From positions 156,501-220,500 of the forward strand of contig NC_135211.1 in the NCBI RefSeq assembly GCF_052324685.1: 64,000 nucleotides of DNA. The letters run 5' to 3'. This document shows positions 22,406 through 34,915 of the stretch, piece by piece. Position numbers and translations under genes: made by a program. The stretch comes from Brachyhypopomus gauderio. Taxonomy: Eukaryota; Chordata; Actinopteri; Gymnotiformes; Hypopomidae. A model generated the notes under the pieces. It searched no databases, had not been told where the DNA came from, and saw nothing but the letters and a program-made list of their open reading frames with translations. Numbering within the stretch: position 1 is the stretch's first letter; each line of letters starts with the position of its first letter.

Positions 22406-23559
22406 CAGATGCTGCTGTGCTTACATAGTTCTTCCTATAAAGAAAAACCCAACAAGCACATTCCTCCTGTTTGCTGGCTTTTGATGAAATGAGCCAATGC
22501 ATAAAGGATGCAACATCAATGTCACTCACACTTTTCTGCTAGCTTGTCTAAAATTCGCCCTTCCTTCAGTTTCTCACTTGTCAAGACCTGCAGGTCTTCA
22601 AACAAAAGGTCAGTTTGTAGACCCTTTTCCTGTCAAAGTTTTGATCCTTTTGTCCACCAGTCATCGGAATGTGTATGATTTTCACCAGTTTACACAGTGT
22701 AGCTCCCTTGCCTTCAGTTGCAGGGTTATGTCCTCTTAGATAAGACGCTTTTGAAATTATTTGTGAAAATGCACCCAAAACCTATTCAAAACAGATTTGA
22801 TGGAAGCACTGCAGGAGCTGCTCCAAGACGCATTTTGTCCAGAAAATGTGCTATCATGAATGCATCCATATCACCAACACACATTTACAAACCAAACCAT
22901 AGGCAATAAAATACATGAGTAAACTGATTTGTGGACCTTTGTGGCACTTGGTACTGCTGAGATCAGGATCATTACAGAGTTCAGCAATTATTTTCCCAAC
23001 TAGGTCATTGATACATTGGAATCCCCAATGTTTTCTGGAACAGAATAGGCTATGCCTTTCGGATGAGAATAAAAAAAGACTTCAAGAACCAAAAAAGAAG
23101 TTAAGCTGCCTTCAGCTGATGTACTCAGACTAAAGGGAAACACTTTAAATCCCAAGGTGAAATGCACATGCTCAAAATTTTATCAGGACAGAGTACATGT
23201 TTTACTTTGATATTAAGAGCGATCACTAGATTGTCTTCCAGTAAATTAATGTTTTCTTCCGCTACAAAACGTTTTTTCAACAACTATAAAGAGGCTATGC
23301 AACGAAACTGAGCTGAGATGTCAAGTGCCTTTAATGGTTCATTTTTGACCCCACTTCAAATGCTGCTGTTACCTGACCAGTTCGATTGTTAGTTTGCCAG
23401 ATTCTCAATCTCTGGGATGTGAGATCATGCACCAGGTTTAGTGAATGTTTAAGGGTGAAGGTCTTTAGTTTCTGCACAAATTCCACAAACATAGCTCAGG
23501 TCCTGCTCAACATGTCAACATGTGGCGACAGCAAGTGCCTTTGGGGTCCTACAAAAATC

Positions 23560-23632
23560 GCCCGGCTAGCTCAGTCGGTAGAGCATGAGACTCTTAATCT
23601 CAGGGTCGTGGGTTCGAGCCCCACGTTGGGCG
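23560..23632 (+). tRNA. tRNA-Lys(CTT), unit 17
   Basis: Reference sequence. Confidence 0.95.
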
Positions 23633-23721
23633 AGAGGCTGATTTGTTTGAGTGAAATGTTGAAATTTAGTTAATCTGTTTGCACAAAATACGTCTAAAAA
23701 AGAAGAGAAAGGAACATACAT

Positions 23722-23795
23722 CGTCCCTGAGTGGGCTCGAACCACCATCCTTTCGGTTAACAGCCTAACGCGCTAACCGATTGCGCCACAGAGAC
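23722..23795 (-). tRNA. tRNA-Asn(GTT), unit 18, anticodon-stem variant
   Basis: C30A (23766) puts an A-G mismatch in the middle of the anticodon stem (30-42). C66T (23730) turns the 50-66 pair into G-U. The mid-stem mismatch is likely harmful. Shared with units 31 and 34. Confidence 0.83.
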
Positions 23796-24949
23796 CAGAT
23801 GCTGCTGTGCTTACATAGTTCTTCCTCAAAAGAAAAACCCAACAAGCACATTCCTCCTGTTTGCTGGCTTTTGATGAAATGAGCCAATGCATAAAGGATG
23901 CAACATCAATGTCACTCACAATTTTCTGCTAGCTTGTCTAAAATTCGCCCTTCCTTCAATTTCTCACTTGTCAAGACCTGCAGGTCTTCAAACAAAAGGT
24001 CAGTTTGTAGACCCTTTTCCTGTCAAAGTTTTGATCCTTTTGTCCACCAGTCATCGGAATGTGTATGATTTTCACCAGTTTACACAGTGTAGCTCCCTTG
24101 CTTTCAGTTGCAGGGTTATGTCCTCTTAGATAAGACGCTTTTGAAATTATTTGTGAAAATGCACCCAAAACCTATTCAAAACAGATTTGATGGAAGCACT
24201 GCAGGAGCTGCTCCAAGACGCATTTTGTCCAGAAAATGTGCTATCATGAATGCATCCATATCACCAACACACATTTACAAACCAAACCATAGGCAATAAA
24301 ATACATGAGTAAACTGATTTGTGGACCTTTGTGGCACTTGGTACTGCTGAGATCAGGATCATAACAGAGTTCAGCAATTATTTTCCCAACTAGGTCATTG
24401 ATACATTGGAATCCCCAATGTTTTCTGGAACAGAATAGGCTATGCCTTTCGGATGAGAATAAAAAAAGACTTCAAGAACCAAAAAAGAAGTTAAGCTGCC
24501 TTCAGCTGATGTACTCAGACTAAAGGGAAACACTTTAAATCCCAAGGTGAAATGCACATGCTCAAAATTTTATCAGGACAGAGTACATGTTTTACTTTGA
24601 TATTAAGAGCGATCACTAGATTGTCTTCCAGTAAATTAATGTTTTCTTCCGCTACAAAACGTTTTTTCAACAACTATAAAGAGGCTATGCAACGAAACTG
24701 AGCTGAGATGTCAAGTGCCTTTAATGGTACATTTTTGACCCCACTTCAAATGCTGCTGTTACCTGACCAGTTCCATTGTTAGTTTGCCAGATTCTCAATC
24801 TCTGGGATGTGAGATCATGCACCAGGTTTAGTGAATGTTTAAGGGTGAAGGTCTTTAGTTTCTGCACAAATTCCACAAACATAGCTCAGGTCCTGCTCAA
24901 CATGTCAACATGTGGCGACAGCAAGTGCCTTTGGGGTCCTACAAAAATC

Positions 24950-25022
24950 GCCCGGCTAGCTCAGTCGGTAGAGCATGAGACTCTTAATCTCAGGGTCGTG
25001 GGTTCGAGCCCCACGTTGGGCG
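24950..25022 (+). tRNA. tRNA-Lys(CTT), unit 18
   Basis: Reference body. Downstream, G-to-T at 25059 creates TTTATTT, a possible extra weak terminator. Confidence 0.95.
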
Positions 25023-25111
25023 AGAGGCTGATTTGTTTGAGTGAAATGTTGAAATTTATTTAATCTGTTTGCACAAAATACGTCTAAAAAAGAAGAGAAA
25101 GGAACATACAT

Positions 25112-25138
25112 CGTCCCTGGGTGGGCTCGAACCACCAT

Positions 25139-25179
<41 letters not shown>

Positions 25180-25185
25180 AGAGAC
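25112..25185 (-). tRNA. tRNA-Asn(GTT), unit 19
   Basis: Reference sequence. Confidence 0.95.
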
Positions 25186-26339
25186 CAGATGCTGCTGTGC
25201 TTACATAGTTCTTCCTCAAAAGAAAAACCCAACAAGCACATTCCTCCTGTTTGCTGGCTTTTGATGAAATGAGCCAATGCATAAAGGATGCAACATCAAT
25301 GTCACTCACACTTTTCTGCTAGCTTGTCTAAAATTCGCCCTTCCTTCAATTTCTCACTTGTCAAGACCTGCAGGTCTTCAAACAAAAGGTCAGTTTGTAG
25401 ACCCTTTTCCTGTCAAAGTTTTGATCCTTTTGTCCACCAGTCATCGGAATGTGTATGATTTTCACCAGTTTACACAGTGTAGCTCCCTTGCCTTCAGTTG
25501 CAGGGTTATGTCCTCTTAGATAAGACGCTTTTGAAATTATTTATGAAAATGCACCCAAAACCTATTCAAAACAGATTTGATGGAAGCACTGCAGGAGCTG
25601 CTCCAAGACGCATTTTGTCCAGGAAATGTGCTATCATGAATGCATCCATATCACCAACACACATTTACAAACCAAACCATAGGCAATAAAATACATGAGT
25701 AAACTGATTTGTGGACCTTTGTGGCACTTGGTACTGCTGAGATCAGGATCATTACAGAGTTCAGCAATTATTTTCCCAACTAGGTCATTGATACATTGGA
25801 ATCCCCAATGTTTTCTGGAACAGAATAGGCTATGCCTTTCGGATGAGAATAAAAAAAGACTTCAAGAACCAAAAAAGAAGTTAAGCTGCCTTCAGCTGAT
25901 GTACTCAGACTAAAGGGAAACACTTTAAATCCCAAGGTGAAATGCACATGCTCAAAATTTTATCAGGACAGAGTACATGTTTTACTTTGATATTAAGAGC
26001 GATCACTGGATTGTCTTCCAGTAAATTAATGTTTTCTTCCGCTACAAAACGTTTTTTCAACAACTATAAAGAGGCTATGCAACGAAACTGAGCTGGGATG
26101 TCAAGTGCCTTTAATGGTACCTTTTTGACCCCACTTCAAATGCTGCTGTTACCTGACCAGTTCGATTGTTAGTTTGCCAGATTCTCAATCTCTGGGATGT
26201 GAGATCATGCACCAGGTTTAGTGAATGTTTAAGGGTGAAGGTCTTTAATTTCTGCACAAATTCCACAAACATAGCTCAGGTCCTGCTCAACATGTCAACA
26301 TGTGGCGACAGCAAGTGCCTTTGGGGTCCTACAAAAATC

Positions 26340-26412
26340 GCCCGGCTAGCTCAGTCGGTAGAGCATGAGACTCTTAATCTCAGGGTCGTGGGTTCGAGCC
26401 CCACGTTGGGCG
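26340..26412 (+). tRNA. tRNA-Lys(CTT), unit 19
   Basis: Reference sequence. Its counterpart in unit 32 carries the triple variant instead, which marks the right end of block beta. Confidence 0.95.
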
Positions 26413-26501
26413 AGAGGCTGATTTGTTTGAGTGAAATGTTGAAATTTAGTTAATCTGTTTGCACAAAATACGTCTAAAAAAGAAGAGAAAGGAACATACA
26501 T

Positions 26502-26528
26502 CGTCCCTGGGTGGGCTCGAACCACCAT

Positions 26529-26569
<41 letters not shown>

Positions 26570-26575
26570 AGAGAC
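26502..26575 (-). tRNA. tRNA-Asn(GTT), unit 20
   Basis: Reference sequence; unit 20 repeats unit 5. Confidence 0.95.
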
Positions 26576-27729
26576 CAGATGCTGCTGTGCTTACATAGTT
26601 CTTCCTCAAAAGAAAAACCCAACAAGCACATTCCTCCTGTTTGCTGGCTTTTGATGAAATGAGCCAATGCATAAAGGATGCAACATCAATGTCACTCACA
26701 CTTTTCTGCTAGCTTGTCTAAAATTCGCCCTTCCTTCAATTTCTCACTTGTCAAGACCTGCAGGTCTTCAAACAAAAGGTCAGTTTGTAGACCCTTTTCC
26801 TGTCAAAGTTTTGATCCTTTTGTCCACCAGTCATCGGAATGTGTATGATTTTCACCAGTTTACACAGTGTAGCTCCCTTGCCTTCAGTTGCAGGGTTATG
26901 TCCTCTTAGATAAGACGCTTTTGAAATTATTTGTGAAAATGCACCCAAAACCTATTCAAAACAGATTTGATGGAAGCACTGCAGGAGCTGCTCCAAGACG
27001 CATTTTGTCCAGAAAATGTGCTATCATGAATGCATCCATATCACCAACACACATTTACAAACCAAACCATAGGCAATAAAATACATGAGTAAACTGATTT
27101 GTGGACCTTTGTGGCACTTGGTACTGCTGAGATCAGGATCATTACAGAGTTCAGCAATTATTTTCCCAACTAGGTCATTGATACATTGGAATCCCCAATG
27201 TTTTCTGGAACAGAATAGGCTATGCCTTTCGGATGAGAATAAAAAAAGACTTCAAGAACCAAAAAAGAAGTTAAGCTGCCTTCAGCTGATGTACTCAGAC
27301 TAAAGGGAAACACTTTAAATCCCAAGGTGAAATGCACATGCTCAAAATTTTATCAGGACAGAGTACATGTTTTACTTTGATATTAAGAGTGATCAATGGA
27401 TTGTCTTCCAGTAAATTAATGTTTTCTTCCGCTACAAAACGTTTTTTCAACAACTATAAAGAGGCTATGCAACGAAACTGAGCTGGGATGTCAAGTGCCT
27501 TTAATGGTACCTTTTTGACCCCACTTCAAATGCTGCTGTTACCTGACCAGTTCGATTGTTAGTTTGCCAGATTCTCAATCTCTGGGATGTGAGATCATGC
27601 ACCAGGTTTAGTGAATGTTTAAGGGTGAAGGTCTTTAATTTCTGCACAAATTCCACAAACATAGCTCAGGTCCTGCTCAACATGTCAACATGTGGTGACA
27701 GCAAGTGCCTTTGGGGTCCTACAAAAATC

Positions 27730-27802
27730 GCCCGGCTAGCTCAGTCGGTAGAGCATGAGACTCTTAATCTCAGGGTCGTGAGTTCGAGCCCCATGTTGGG
27801 CG
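27730..27802 (+). tRNA. tRNA-Lys(CTT), unit 20, T-stem variant
   Basis: G52A (27781) and C65T (27794). Confidence 0.88.
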
Positions 27803-27891
27803 AGAGGCTGATTTGTTTGAGTGAAATGTTGAAATTTAGTTAATCTGTTTGCACAAAATACGTCTAAAAAAGAAGAGAAAGGAACATACAT

Positions 27892-27918
27892 CGTCCCTGG
27901 GTGGGCTCGAACCACCAT

Positions 27919-27959
<41 letters not shown>

Positions 27960-27965
27960 AGAGAC
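27892..27965 (-). tRNA. tRNA-Asn(GTT), unit 21
   Basis: Reference sequence; unit 21 repeats unit 6. Confidence 0.95.
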
Positions 27966-29119
27966 CAGATGCTGCTGTGCTTACATAGTTCTTCCTCAAA
28001 AGAAAAACCCAACAAGCACATTCCTCCTGTTTGCTGGCTTTTGATGAAATGAGCCAATGCATAAAGGATGCAACATCAATGTCACTCACACTTTTCTGCT
28101 AGCTTGTCTAAAATTCGCCCTTCCTTCAATTTCTCACTTGTCAAGACCTCCAGGTCTTCAAACAAAAGGTCAGTTTGTAGACCCTTTTCCTGTCAAAGTT
28201 TTGATCCTTTTGTCCACCAGTCATCGGAATGTGTATGATTTTCACCAGTTTACACAGTGTAGCTCCCTTGCCTTCAGTTGCAGGGTTATGTCGTCTTAGA
28301 TAAGACGCTTTTGAAATTATTTGTGAAAATGCACCCAAAACCTATTCAAAACAGATTTGATGGAAGCACTGCAGGAGCTGCTCCAAGACGCATTTTGTCC
28401 AGAAAATGTGCTATCATGAATGCATCCATATCACCAACACACATTTACAAACCAAACCATAGGCAATAAAATACATGAGTAAACTGATTTGTGGACCTTT
28501 GTGGCACTTGGTACTGCTGAGATCAGGATCATTACAGAGTTCAGCAATTATTTTCCCAACTAGGTCATTGATACATTGGAATCCCCAATGTTTTCTGGAA
28601 CAGAATAGGCTATGCCTTTCGGATGAGAATAAAAAAAGACTTCAAAAACCAAAAAAGAAGTTAAGCTGCCTTCAGCTGATGTACTCAGACTAAAGGGAAA
28701 CACTTTAAATCCCAAGGTGAAATGCACATGCTCAAAATTTTATCAGGACAGAGTACATGTTTTACTTTGATATTAAGAGTGATCAATGGATTGTCTTCCA
28801 GTAAATTAATGTTTTCTTCCGCTACAAAACGTTTTTTCAACAACTATAAAGAGGCTATGCAACGAAACTGAGCTGGGATGTCAAGTGCCTTTAATGGTAC
28901 CTTTTTGACCCCACTTCAAATGCTGCTGTTACCTGACCAGTTCGATTGTTAGTTTGCCAGATTCTCAATCTCTGGGATGTGAGATCATGCACCAGGTTTA
29001 GTGAATGTTTAAGGGTGAAGGTCTTTAATTTCTGCACAAATTCCACAAACATAGCTCAGGTCCTGCTCAACATGTCAACATGTGGCGACAGCAAGTGCCT
29101 TTGGGGTCCTACAAAAATC

Positions 29120-29192
29120 GCCCGGCTAGCTCAGTCGGTAGAGCATGAGACTCTTAATCTCAGGGTCGTGAGTTCGAGCCCCATGTTGGGCG
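29120..29192 (+). tRNA. tRNA-Lys(CTT), unit 21, T-stem variant
   Basis: G52A (29171) and C65T (29184). Confidence 0.88.
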
Positions 29193-29281
29193 AGAGGCTG
29201 ATTTGTTTGAGTGAAATGTTGAAATTTAGTTAATCTGTTTGCACAAAATACGTCTAAAAAAGAAGAGAAAGGAACATACAT

Positions 29282-29355
29282 CGTCCCTGGGTGGGCTCGA
29301 ACCACCATCCTTTCGGTTAACAGCCGAACGCACTAACCGATTGCGCCACAGAGAC
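29282..29355 (-). tRNA. tRNA-Asn(GTT), unit 22, D-stem variant
   Basis: C24T (29332): G12-U24 wobble, as in unit 7. Confidence 0.92.
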
Positions 29356-30509
29356 CAGATGCTGCTGTGCTTACATAGTTCTTCCTCAAAAGAAAAACCC
29401 AACAAGCACATTCCTCCTGTTTGCTGGCTTTTGATGAAATGAGCCAATGCATAAAGGATGCAACATCAATGTCACTCACACTTTTCTGCTAGCTTGTCTA
29501 AAATTCGCCCTTCCTTCAATTTCTCACTTGTCAAGACCTCCAGGTCTTCAAACAAAAGGTCAGTTTGTAGACCCTTTTCCTGTCAAAGTTTTGATCCTTT
29601 TGTCCACCAGTCATCGGAATGTGTATGATTTTCACCAGTTTACACAGTGTAGCTCCCTTGCCTTCAGTTGCAGGGTTACGTCGTCTTAGATAAGACGCTT
29701 TTGAAATTATTTGTGAAAATGCACCCAAAACCTATTCAAAACAGATTTGATGGAAGCACTGCAGGAGCTGCTCCAAGACGCATTTTGTCCAGAAAATGTG
29801 CTATCATGAATGCATCCATATCACCAACACACATTTACAAACCAAACCATAGGCAATAAAATACATGAGTAAACTGATTTGTGGACCTTTGTGGCACTTG
29901 GTACTGCTGAGATCAGGATCATTACAGAGTTCAGCAATTATTTTCCCAACTAGGTCATTGATACATTGGAATCCCCAATGTTTTCTGGAACAGAATAGGC
30001 TATGCCTTTCGGATGAGAATAAAAAAAGACTTCAAAAACCAAAAAAGAAGTTAAGCTGCCTTCAGCTGATGTACTCAGACTAAAGGGAAACACTTTAAAT
30101 CCCAAGGTGAAATGCACATGCTCAAAATTTTATCAGGACAGAGTACATGTTTTACTTTGATATTAAGAGTGATCAATGGATTGTCTTCCAGTAAATTAAT
30201 GTTTTCTTCCGCTACAAAACGTTTTTTCAACAACTATAAAGAGGCTATGCAACGAAACTGAGCTGGGATGTCAAGTGCCTTTAATGGTACCTTTTTGACC
30301 CCACTTCAAATGCTGCTGTTACCTGACCAGTTCGATTGTTAGTTTGCCAGATTCTCAATCTCTGGGATGTGAGATCATGCACCAGGTTTAGTGAATGTTT
30401 AAGGGTGAAGGTCTTTAATTTCTGCACAAATTCCACAAACATAGCTCAGGTCCTGCTCAACATGTCAACATGTGGCGACAGCAAGTGCCTTTGGGGTCCT
30501 ACAAAAATC

Positions 30510-30582
30510 GCCCGGCTAGCTCAGTCGGTAGAGCATGAGACTCTTAATCTCAGGGTCGTGAGTTCGAGCCCCATGTTGGGCG
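30510..30582 (+). tRNA. tRNA-Lys(CTT), unit 22, T-stem variant
   Basis: G52A (30561) and C65T (30574). Third consecutive unit (20-22) with this allele. Confidence 0.88.
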
Positions 30583-30671
30583 AGAGGCTGATTTGTTTGA
30601 GTGAAATGTTGAAATTTAGTTAATCTGTTTGCACAAAATACGTCTAAAAAAGAAGAGAAAGGAACATACAT

Positions 30672-30745
30672 CGTCCCTGGGTGGGCTCGAACCACCATCC
30701 TTTCGGTTAACAGCCGAACGCACTAACCGATTGCGCCACAGAGAC
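30672..30745 (-). tRNA. tRNA-Asn(GTT), unit 23, D-stem variant
   Basis: C24T (30722); this part of unit 23 is a direct repeat of unit 22. Confidence 0.92.
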
Positions 30746-31899
30746 CAGATGCTGCTGTGCTTACATAGTTCTTCCTCAAAAGAAAAACCCAACAAGCACA
30801 TTCCTCCTGTTTGCTGGCTTTTGATGAAATGAGCCAATGCATAAAGGATGCAACATCAATGTCACTCACACTTTTCTGCTAGCTTGTCTAAAATTCGCCC
30901 TTCCTTCAATTTCTCACTTGTCAAGACCTCCAGGTCTTCAAACAAAAGGTCAGTTTGTAGACCCTTTTCCTGTCAAAGTTTTGATCCTTTTGTCCACCAG
31001 TCATCGGAATGTGTATGATTTTCACCAGTTTACACAGTGTAGCTCCCTTGCCTTCAGTTGCAGGGTTACGTCGTCTTAGATAAGACGCTTTTGAAATTAT
31101 TTGTGAAAATGCACCCAAAACCTATTCAAAACAGATTTGATGGAAGCACTGCAGGAGCTGCTCCAAGACGCATTTTGTCCAGAAAATGTGCTATCATGAA
31201 TGCATCCATATCACCAACACACATTTACAAACCAAACCATAGGCAATAAAATACATGAGTAAACTGATTTGTGGACCTTTGTGGCACTTGGTACTGCTGA
31301 GATCAGGATCATTACAGAGTTCAGCAATTATTTTCCCAACTAGGTCATTGATACATTGGAATCCCCAATGTTTTCTGGAACAGAATAGGCTATGCCTTTC
31401 GGATGAGAATAAAAAAAGACTTCAAGAACCAAAAAAGAAGTTAAGCTGCCTTCAGCTGATGTACTCAGACTAAAGGGAAACACTTTAAATCCCAAGGTGA
31501 AATGCACATGCTCAAAATTTTATCAGGACAGAGTACATGTTTTACTTTGATATTAAGAGCGATCACTGGATTGTCTTCCAGTAAATTAATGTTTTCTTCC
31601 GCTACAAAACGTTTTTTCAACAACTATAAAGAGGCTATGCAACGAAACTGAGCTGGGATGTCAAGTGCCTTTAATGGTACCTTTTTGACCCCACTTCAAA
31701 TGCTGCTGTTACCTGACCAGTTCGATTGTTAGTTTGCCAGATTCTCAATCTCTGGGATGTGAGATCATGCACCAGGTTTAGTGAATGTTTAAGGGTGAAG
31801 GTCTTTAATTTCTGCACAAATTCCACAAACATAGCTCAGGTCCTGCTCAACATGTCAACATGTGGCGACAGCAAGTGCCTTTGGGGTCCTACAAAAATC

Positions 31900-31972
31900 G
31901 CCCGGCTAGCTCAGTCGATAGAGCATGAGACTCTTAATCTCAGGGTCGTGGGTTCGAGCCCCACGTTGGGCG
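31900..31972 (+). tRNA. tRNA-Lys(CTT), unit 23, G19A variant
   Basis: G19A at 31918, removing the elbow G19-C56 contact. Confidence 0.85.
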
Positions 31973-32061
31973 AGAGGCTGATTTGTTTGAGTGAAATGTT
32001 GAAATTTAGTTAATCTGTTTGCACAAAATACGTCTAAAAAAGAAGAGAAAGGAACATACAT

Positions 32062-32088
32062 CGTCCCTGGGTGGGCTCGAACCACCAT

Positions 32089-32129
<41 letters not shown>

Positions 32130-32135
32130 AGAGAC
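32062..32135 (-). tRNA. tRNA-Asn(GTT), unit 24
   Basis: Reference body; base before the 5' end changed (32136), as in units 8 and 11. Confidence 0.95.
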
Positions 32136-33289
32136 TAGATGCTGCTGTGCTTACATAGTTCTTCCTCAAAAGAAAAACCCAACAAGCACATTCCTCCTGT
32201 TTGCTGGCTTTTGATGAAATGAGCCAATGCATAAAGGATGCAACATCAATGTCACTCACACTTTTCTGCTAGCTTGTCTAAAATTCGCCCTTCCTTCAAT
32301 TTCTCACTTGTCAAGACCTGCAGGTCTTCAAACAAAAGGTCAGTTTGTAGACCCTTTTCCTGTCAAAGTTTTGATCCTTTTGTCCACCAGTCATCGGAAT
32401 GTGTATGATTTTCACCAGTTTACACAGTGTAGCTCCCTTGCCTTCAGTTGCAGGGTTATGTCCTCTTAGATAAGACGCTTTTGAAATTATTTGTGAAAAT
32501 GCACCCAAAACCTATTCAAAACAGATTTGATGGAAGCACTGCAGGAGCTGCTCCAAGACGCATTTTGTCCAGAAAATGTGCTATCATGAATGCATCCATA
32601 TCACCAACACACATTTACAAACCAAACCATAGGCAATAAAATACATGAGTAAACTGATTTGTGGACCTTTGTGGCACTTGGTACTGCTGAGATCAGGATC
32701 ATTACAGAGTTCAGCAATTATTTTCCCAACTAGGTCATTGATACATTGGAATCCCCAATGTTTTCTGGAACAGAATAGGCTATGCCTTTCGGATGAGAAT
32801 AAAAAAAGACTTCAAGAACCAAAAAAGAAGTTAAGCTGCCTTCAGCTGATGTACTCAGACTAAAGGGAAACACTTTAAATCCCAAGGTGAAATGCACATG
32901 CTCAAAATTTTATCAGGACAGAGTACATGTTTTACTTTGATATTAAGAGCGATCACTGGATTGTCTTCCAGTAAATTAATGTTTTCTTCCGCTACAAAAC
33001 GTTTTTTCAACAACTATAAAGAGGCTATGCAACGAAACTGAGCTGGGATGTCAAGTGCCTTTAATGGTACCTTTTTGACCCCACTTCAAATGCTGCTGTT
33101 ACCTGACCAGTTCGATTGTTAGTTTGCCAGATTCTCAATCTCTGGGATGTGAGATCATGCACCAGGTTTAGTGAATGTTTAAGGGTGAAGGTCTTTAGTC
33201 TCTGCACAAATTCCACAAACATAGCTCAGGTCCTGCTCAACATGTCAACATGTGGCGACAGCAAGTGCTTTTGGGGTCCTACAAAAATC

Positions 33290-33362
33290 GCCCGGCTAGC
33301 TCAGTCGGTAGAGCATGAGACTCTTAATCTCAGGGTCGTGGGTTCGAGCCCCACGTTGGGCG
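33290..33362 (+). tRNA. tRNA-Lys(CTT), unit 24
   Basis: Reference body with the unit 8 type leader. Confidence 0.95.
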
Positions 33363-33451
33363 AGAGGCTGATTTGTTTGAGTGAAATGTTGAAATTTAGT
33401 TAATCTGTTTGCACAAAATACGTCTAAAAAAGAAGAGAAAGGAACATACAT

Positions 33452-33478
33452 CGTCCCTGGGTGGGCTCGAACCACCAT

Positions 33479-33519
<41 letters not shown>

Positions 33520-33525
33520 AGAGAC
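33452..33525 (-). tRNA. tRNA-Asn(GTT), unit 25
   Basis: Reference sequence. Confidence 0.95.
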
Positions 33526-34679
33526 CAGATGCTGCTGTGCTTACATAGTTCTTCCTCAAAAGAAAAACCCAACAAGCACATTCCTCCTGTTTGCTGGCTT
33601 TTGATGAAATGAGCCAATGCATAAAGGATGCAACATCAATGTCACTCACACTTTTCTGCTAGCTTGTCTAAAATTCGCCCTTCCTTCAATTTCTCACTTG
33701 TCAAGACCTGCAGGTCTTCAAACAAAAGGTCAGTTTGTAGACCCTTTTCCTGTCAAAGTTTTGATCCTTTTGTCCACCAGTCATCGGAATGTGTATGATT
33801 TTCACCAGTTTACACAGTGTAGCTCCCTTGCCTTCAGTTGCAGGGTTATGTCCTCTTAGATAAGACGCTTTTGAAATTATTTGTGAAAATGCACCCAAAA
33901 CCTATTCAAAACAGATTTGATGGAAGCACTGCAGGAGCTGCTCCAAGACGCATTTTGTCCAGAAAATGTGCTATCATGAATGCATCCATATCACCAACAC
34001 ACATTTACAAACCAAACCATAGGCAATAAAATACATGAGTAAACTGATTTGTGGACCTTTGTGGCACTTGGTACTGCTGAGATCAGGATCATTACAGAGT
34101 TCAGCAATTATTTTCCCAACTAGGTCATTGATACATTGGAATCCCCAATGTTTTCTGGAACAGAATAGGCTATGCCTTTCGGATGAGAATAAAAAAAGAC
34201 TTCAAGAACCAAAAAAGAAGTTAAGCTGCCTTCAGCTGATGTACTCAGACTAAAGGGAAACACTTTAAATCCCAAGGTGAAATGCACATGCTCAAAATTT
34301 TATCAGGACAGAGTACATGTTTTACTTTGATATTAAGAGCGATCACTAGATTGTCTTCCAGTAAATTAATGTTTTCTTCCGCTACAAAACGTTTTTTCAA
34401 CAACTATAAAGAGGCTATGCAACGAAACTGAGCTGAGATGTCAAGTGCCTTTAATGGTACATTTTTGACCCCACTTCAAATGCTGCTGTTACCTGACCAG
34501 TTCGATTGTTAGTTTGCCAGATTCTCAATCTCTGGGATGTGAGATCATGCACCAGGTTTAGTGAATGTTTAAGGGTGAAGGTCTTTAGTTTCTGCACAAA
34601 TTCCACAAACATAGCTCAGGTCCTGCTCAACATGTCAACATGTGGCGACAGCAAGTGCCTTTGGGGTCCTACAAAAATC

Positions 34680-34752
34680 GCCCGGCTAGCTCAGTCGGTA
34701 GAGCATGAGACTCTTAATCTCAGGGTCGTGGGTTCGAGCCCCACGTTGGGCG
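34680..34752 (+). tRNA. tRNA-Lys(CTT), unit 25
   Basis: Reference sequence. Confidence 0.95.
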
Positions 34753-34841
34753 AGAGGCTGATTTGTTTGAGTGAAATGTTGAAATTTAGTTAATCTGTTT
34801 GCACAAAATACGTCTAAAAAAGAAGAGAAAGGAACATACAT

Positions 34842-34868
34842 CGTCCCTGGGTGGGCTCGAACCACCAT

Positions 34869-34909
<41 letters not shown>

Positions 34910-34915
34910 AGAGAC
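34842..34915 (-). tRNA. tRNA-Asn(GTT), unit 26
   Basis: Reference sequence. Confidence 0.95.

Larger units (their letters stand above)
13114..26390. repeat. Array block beta, first copy (units 10 end to 19)
   Basis: This 13,277-bp segment matches 31184-44460 at a shift of 13 units (18,070 bp). I found one mismatch, G at 22366 against T at 40436. The block carries many unit-specific markers in the same order (unit 13 TTGGGTTCCT leader, unit 14 TTAGGAGT, unit 15 GCAAACC, unit 16 ACACATTTG), so it was duplicated as a whole. Confidence 0.85.
26007..29678. repeat. Array block alpha, second copy (units 19 end to 22)
   Basis: Partner of 5157-8828. It ends where unit 22 gains a C at 29679 that unit 7 lacks at 8829. 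Unit 23 then repeats the 5' part of unit 22, an extra single-unit duplication not seen in the first block. Confidence 0.8.
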
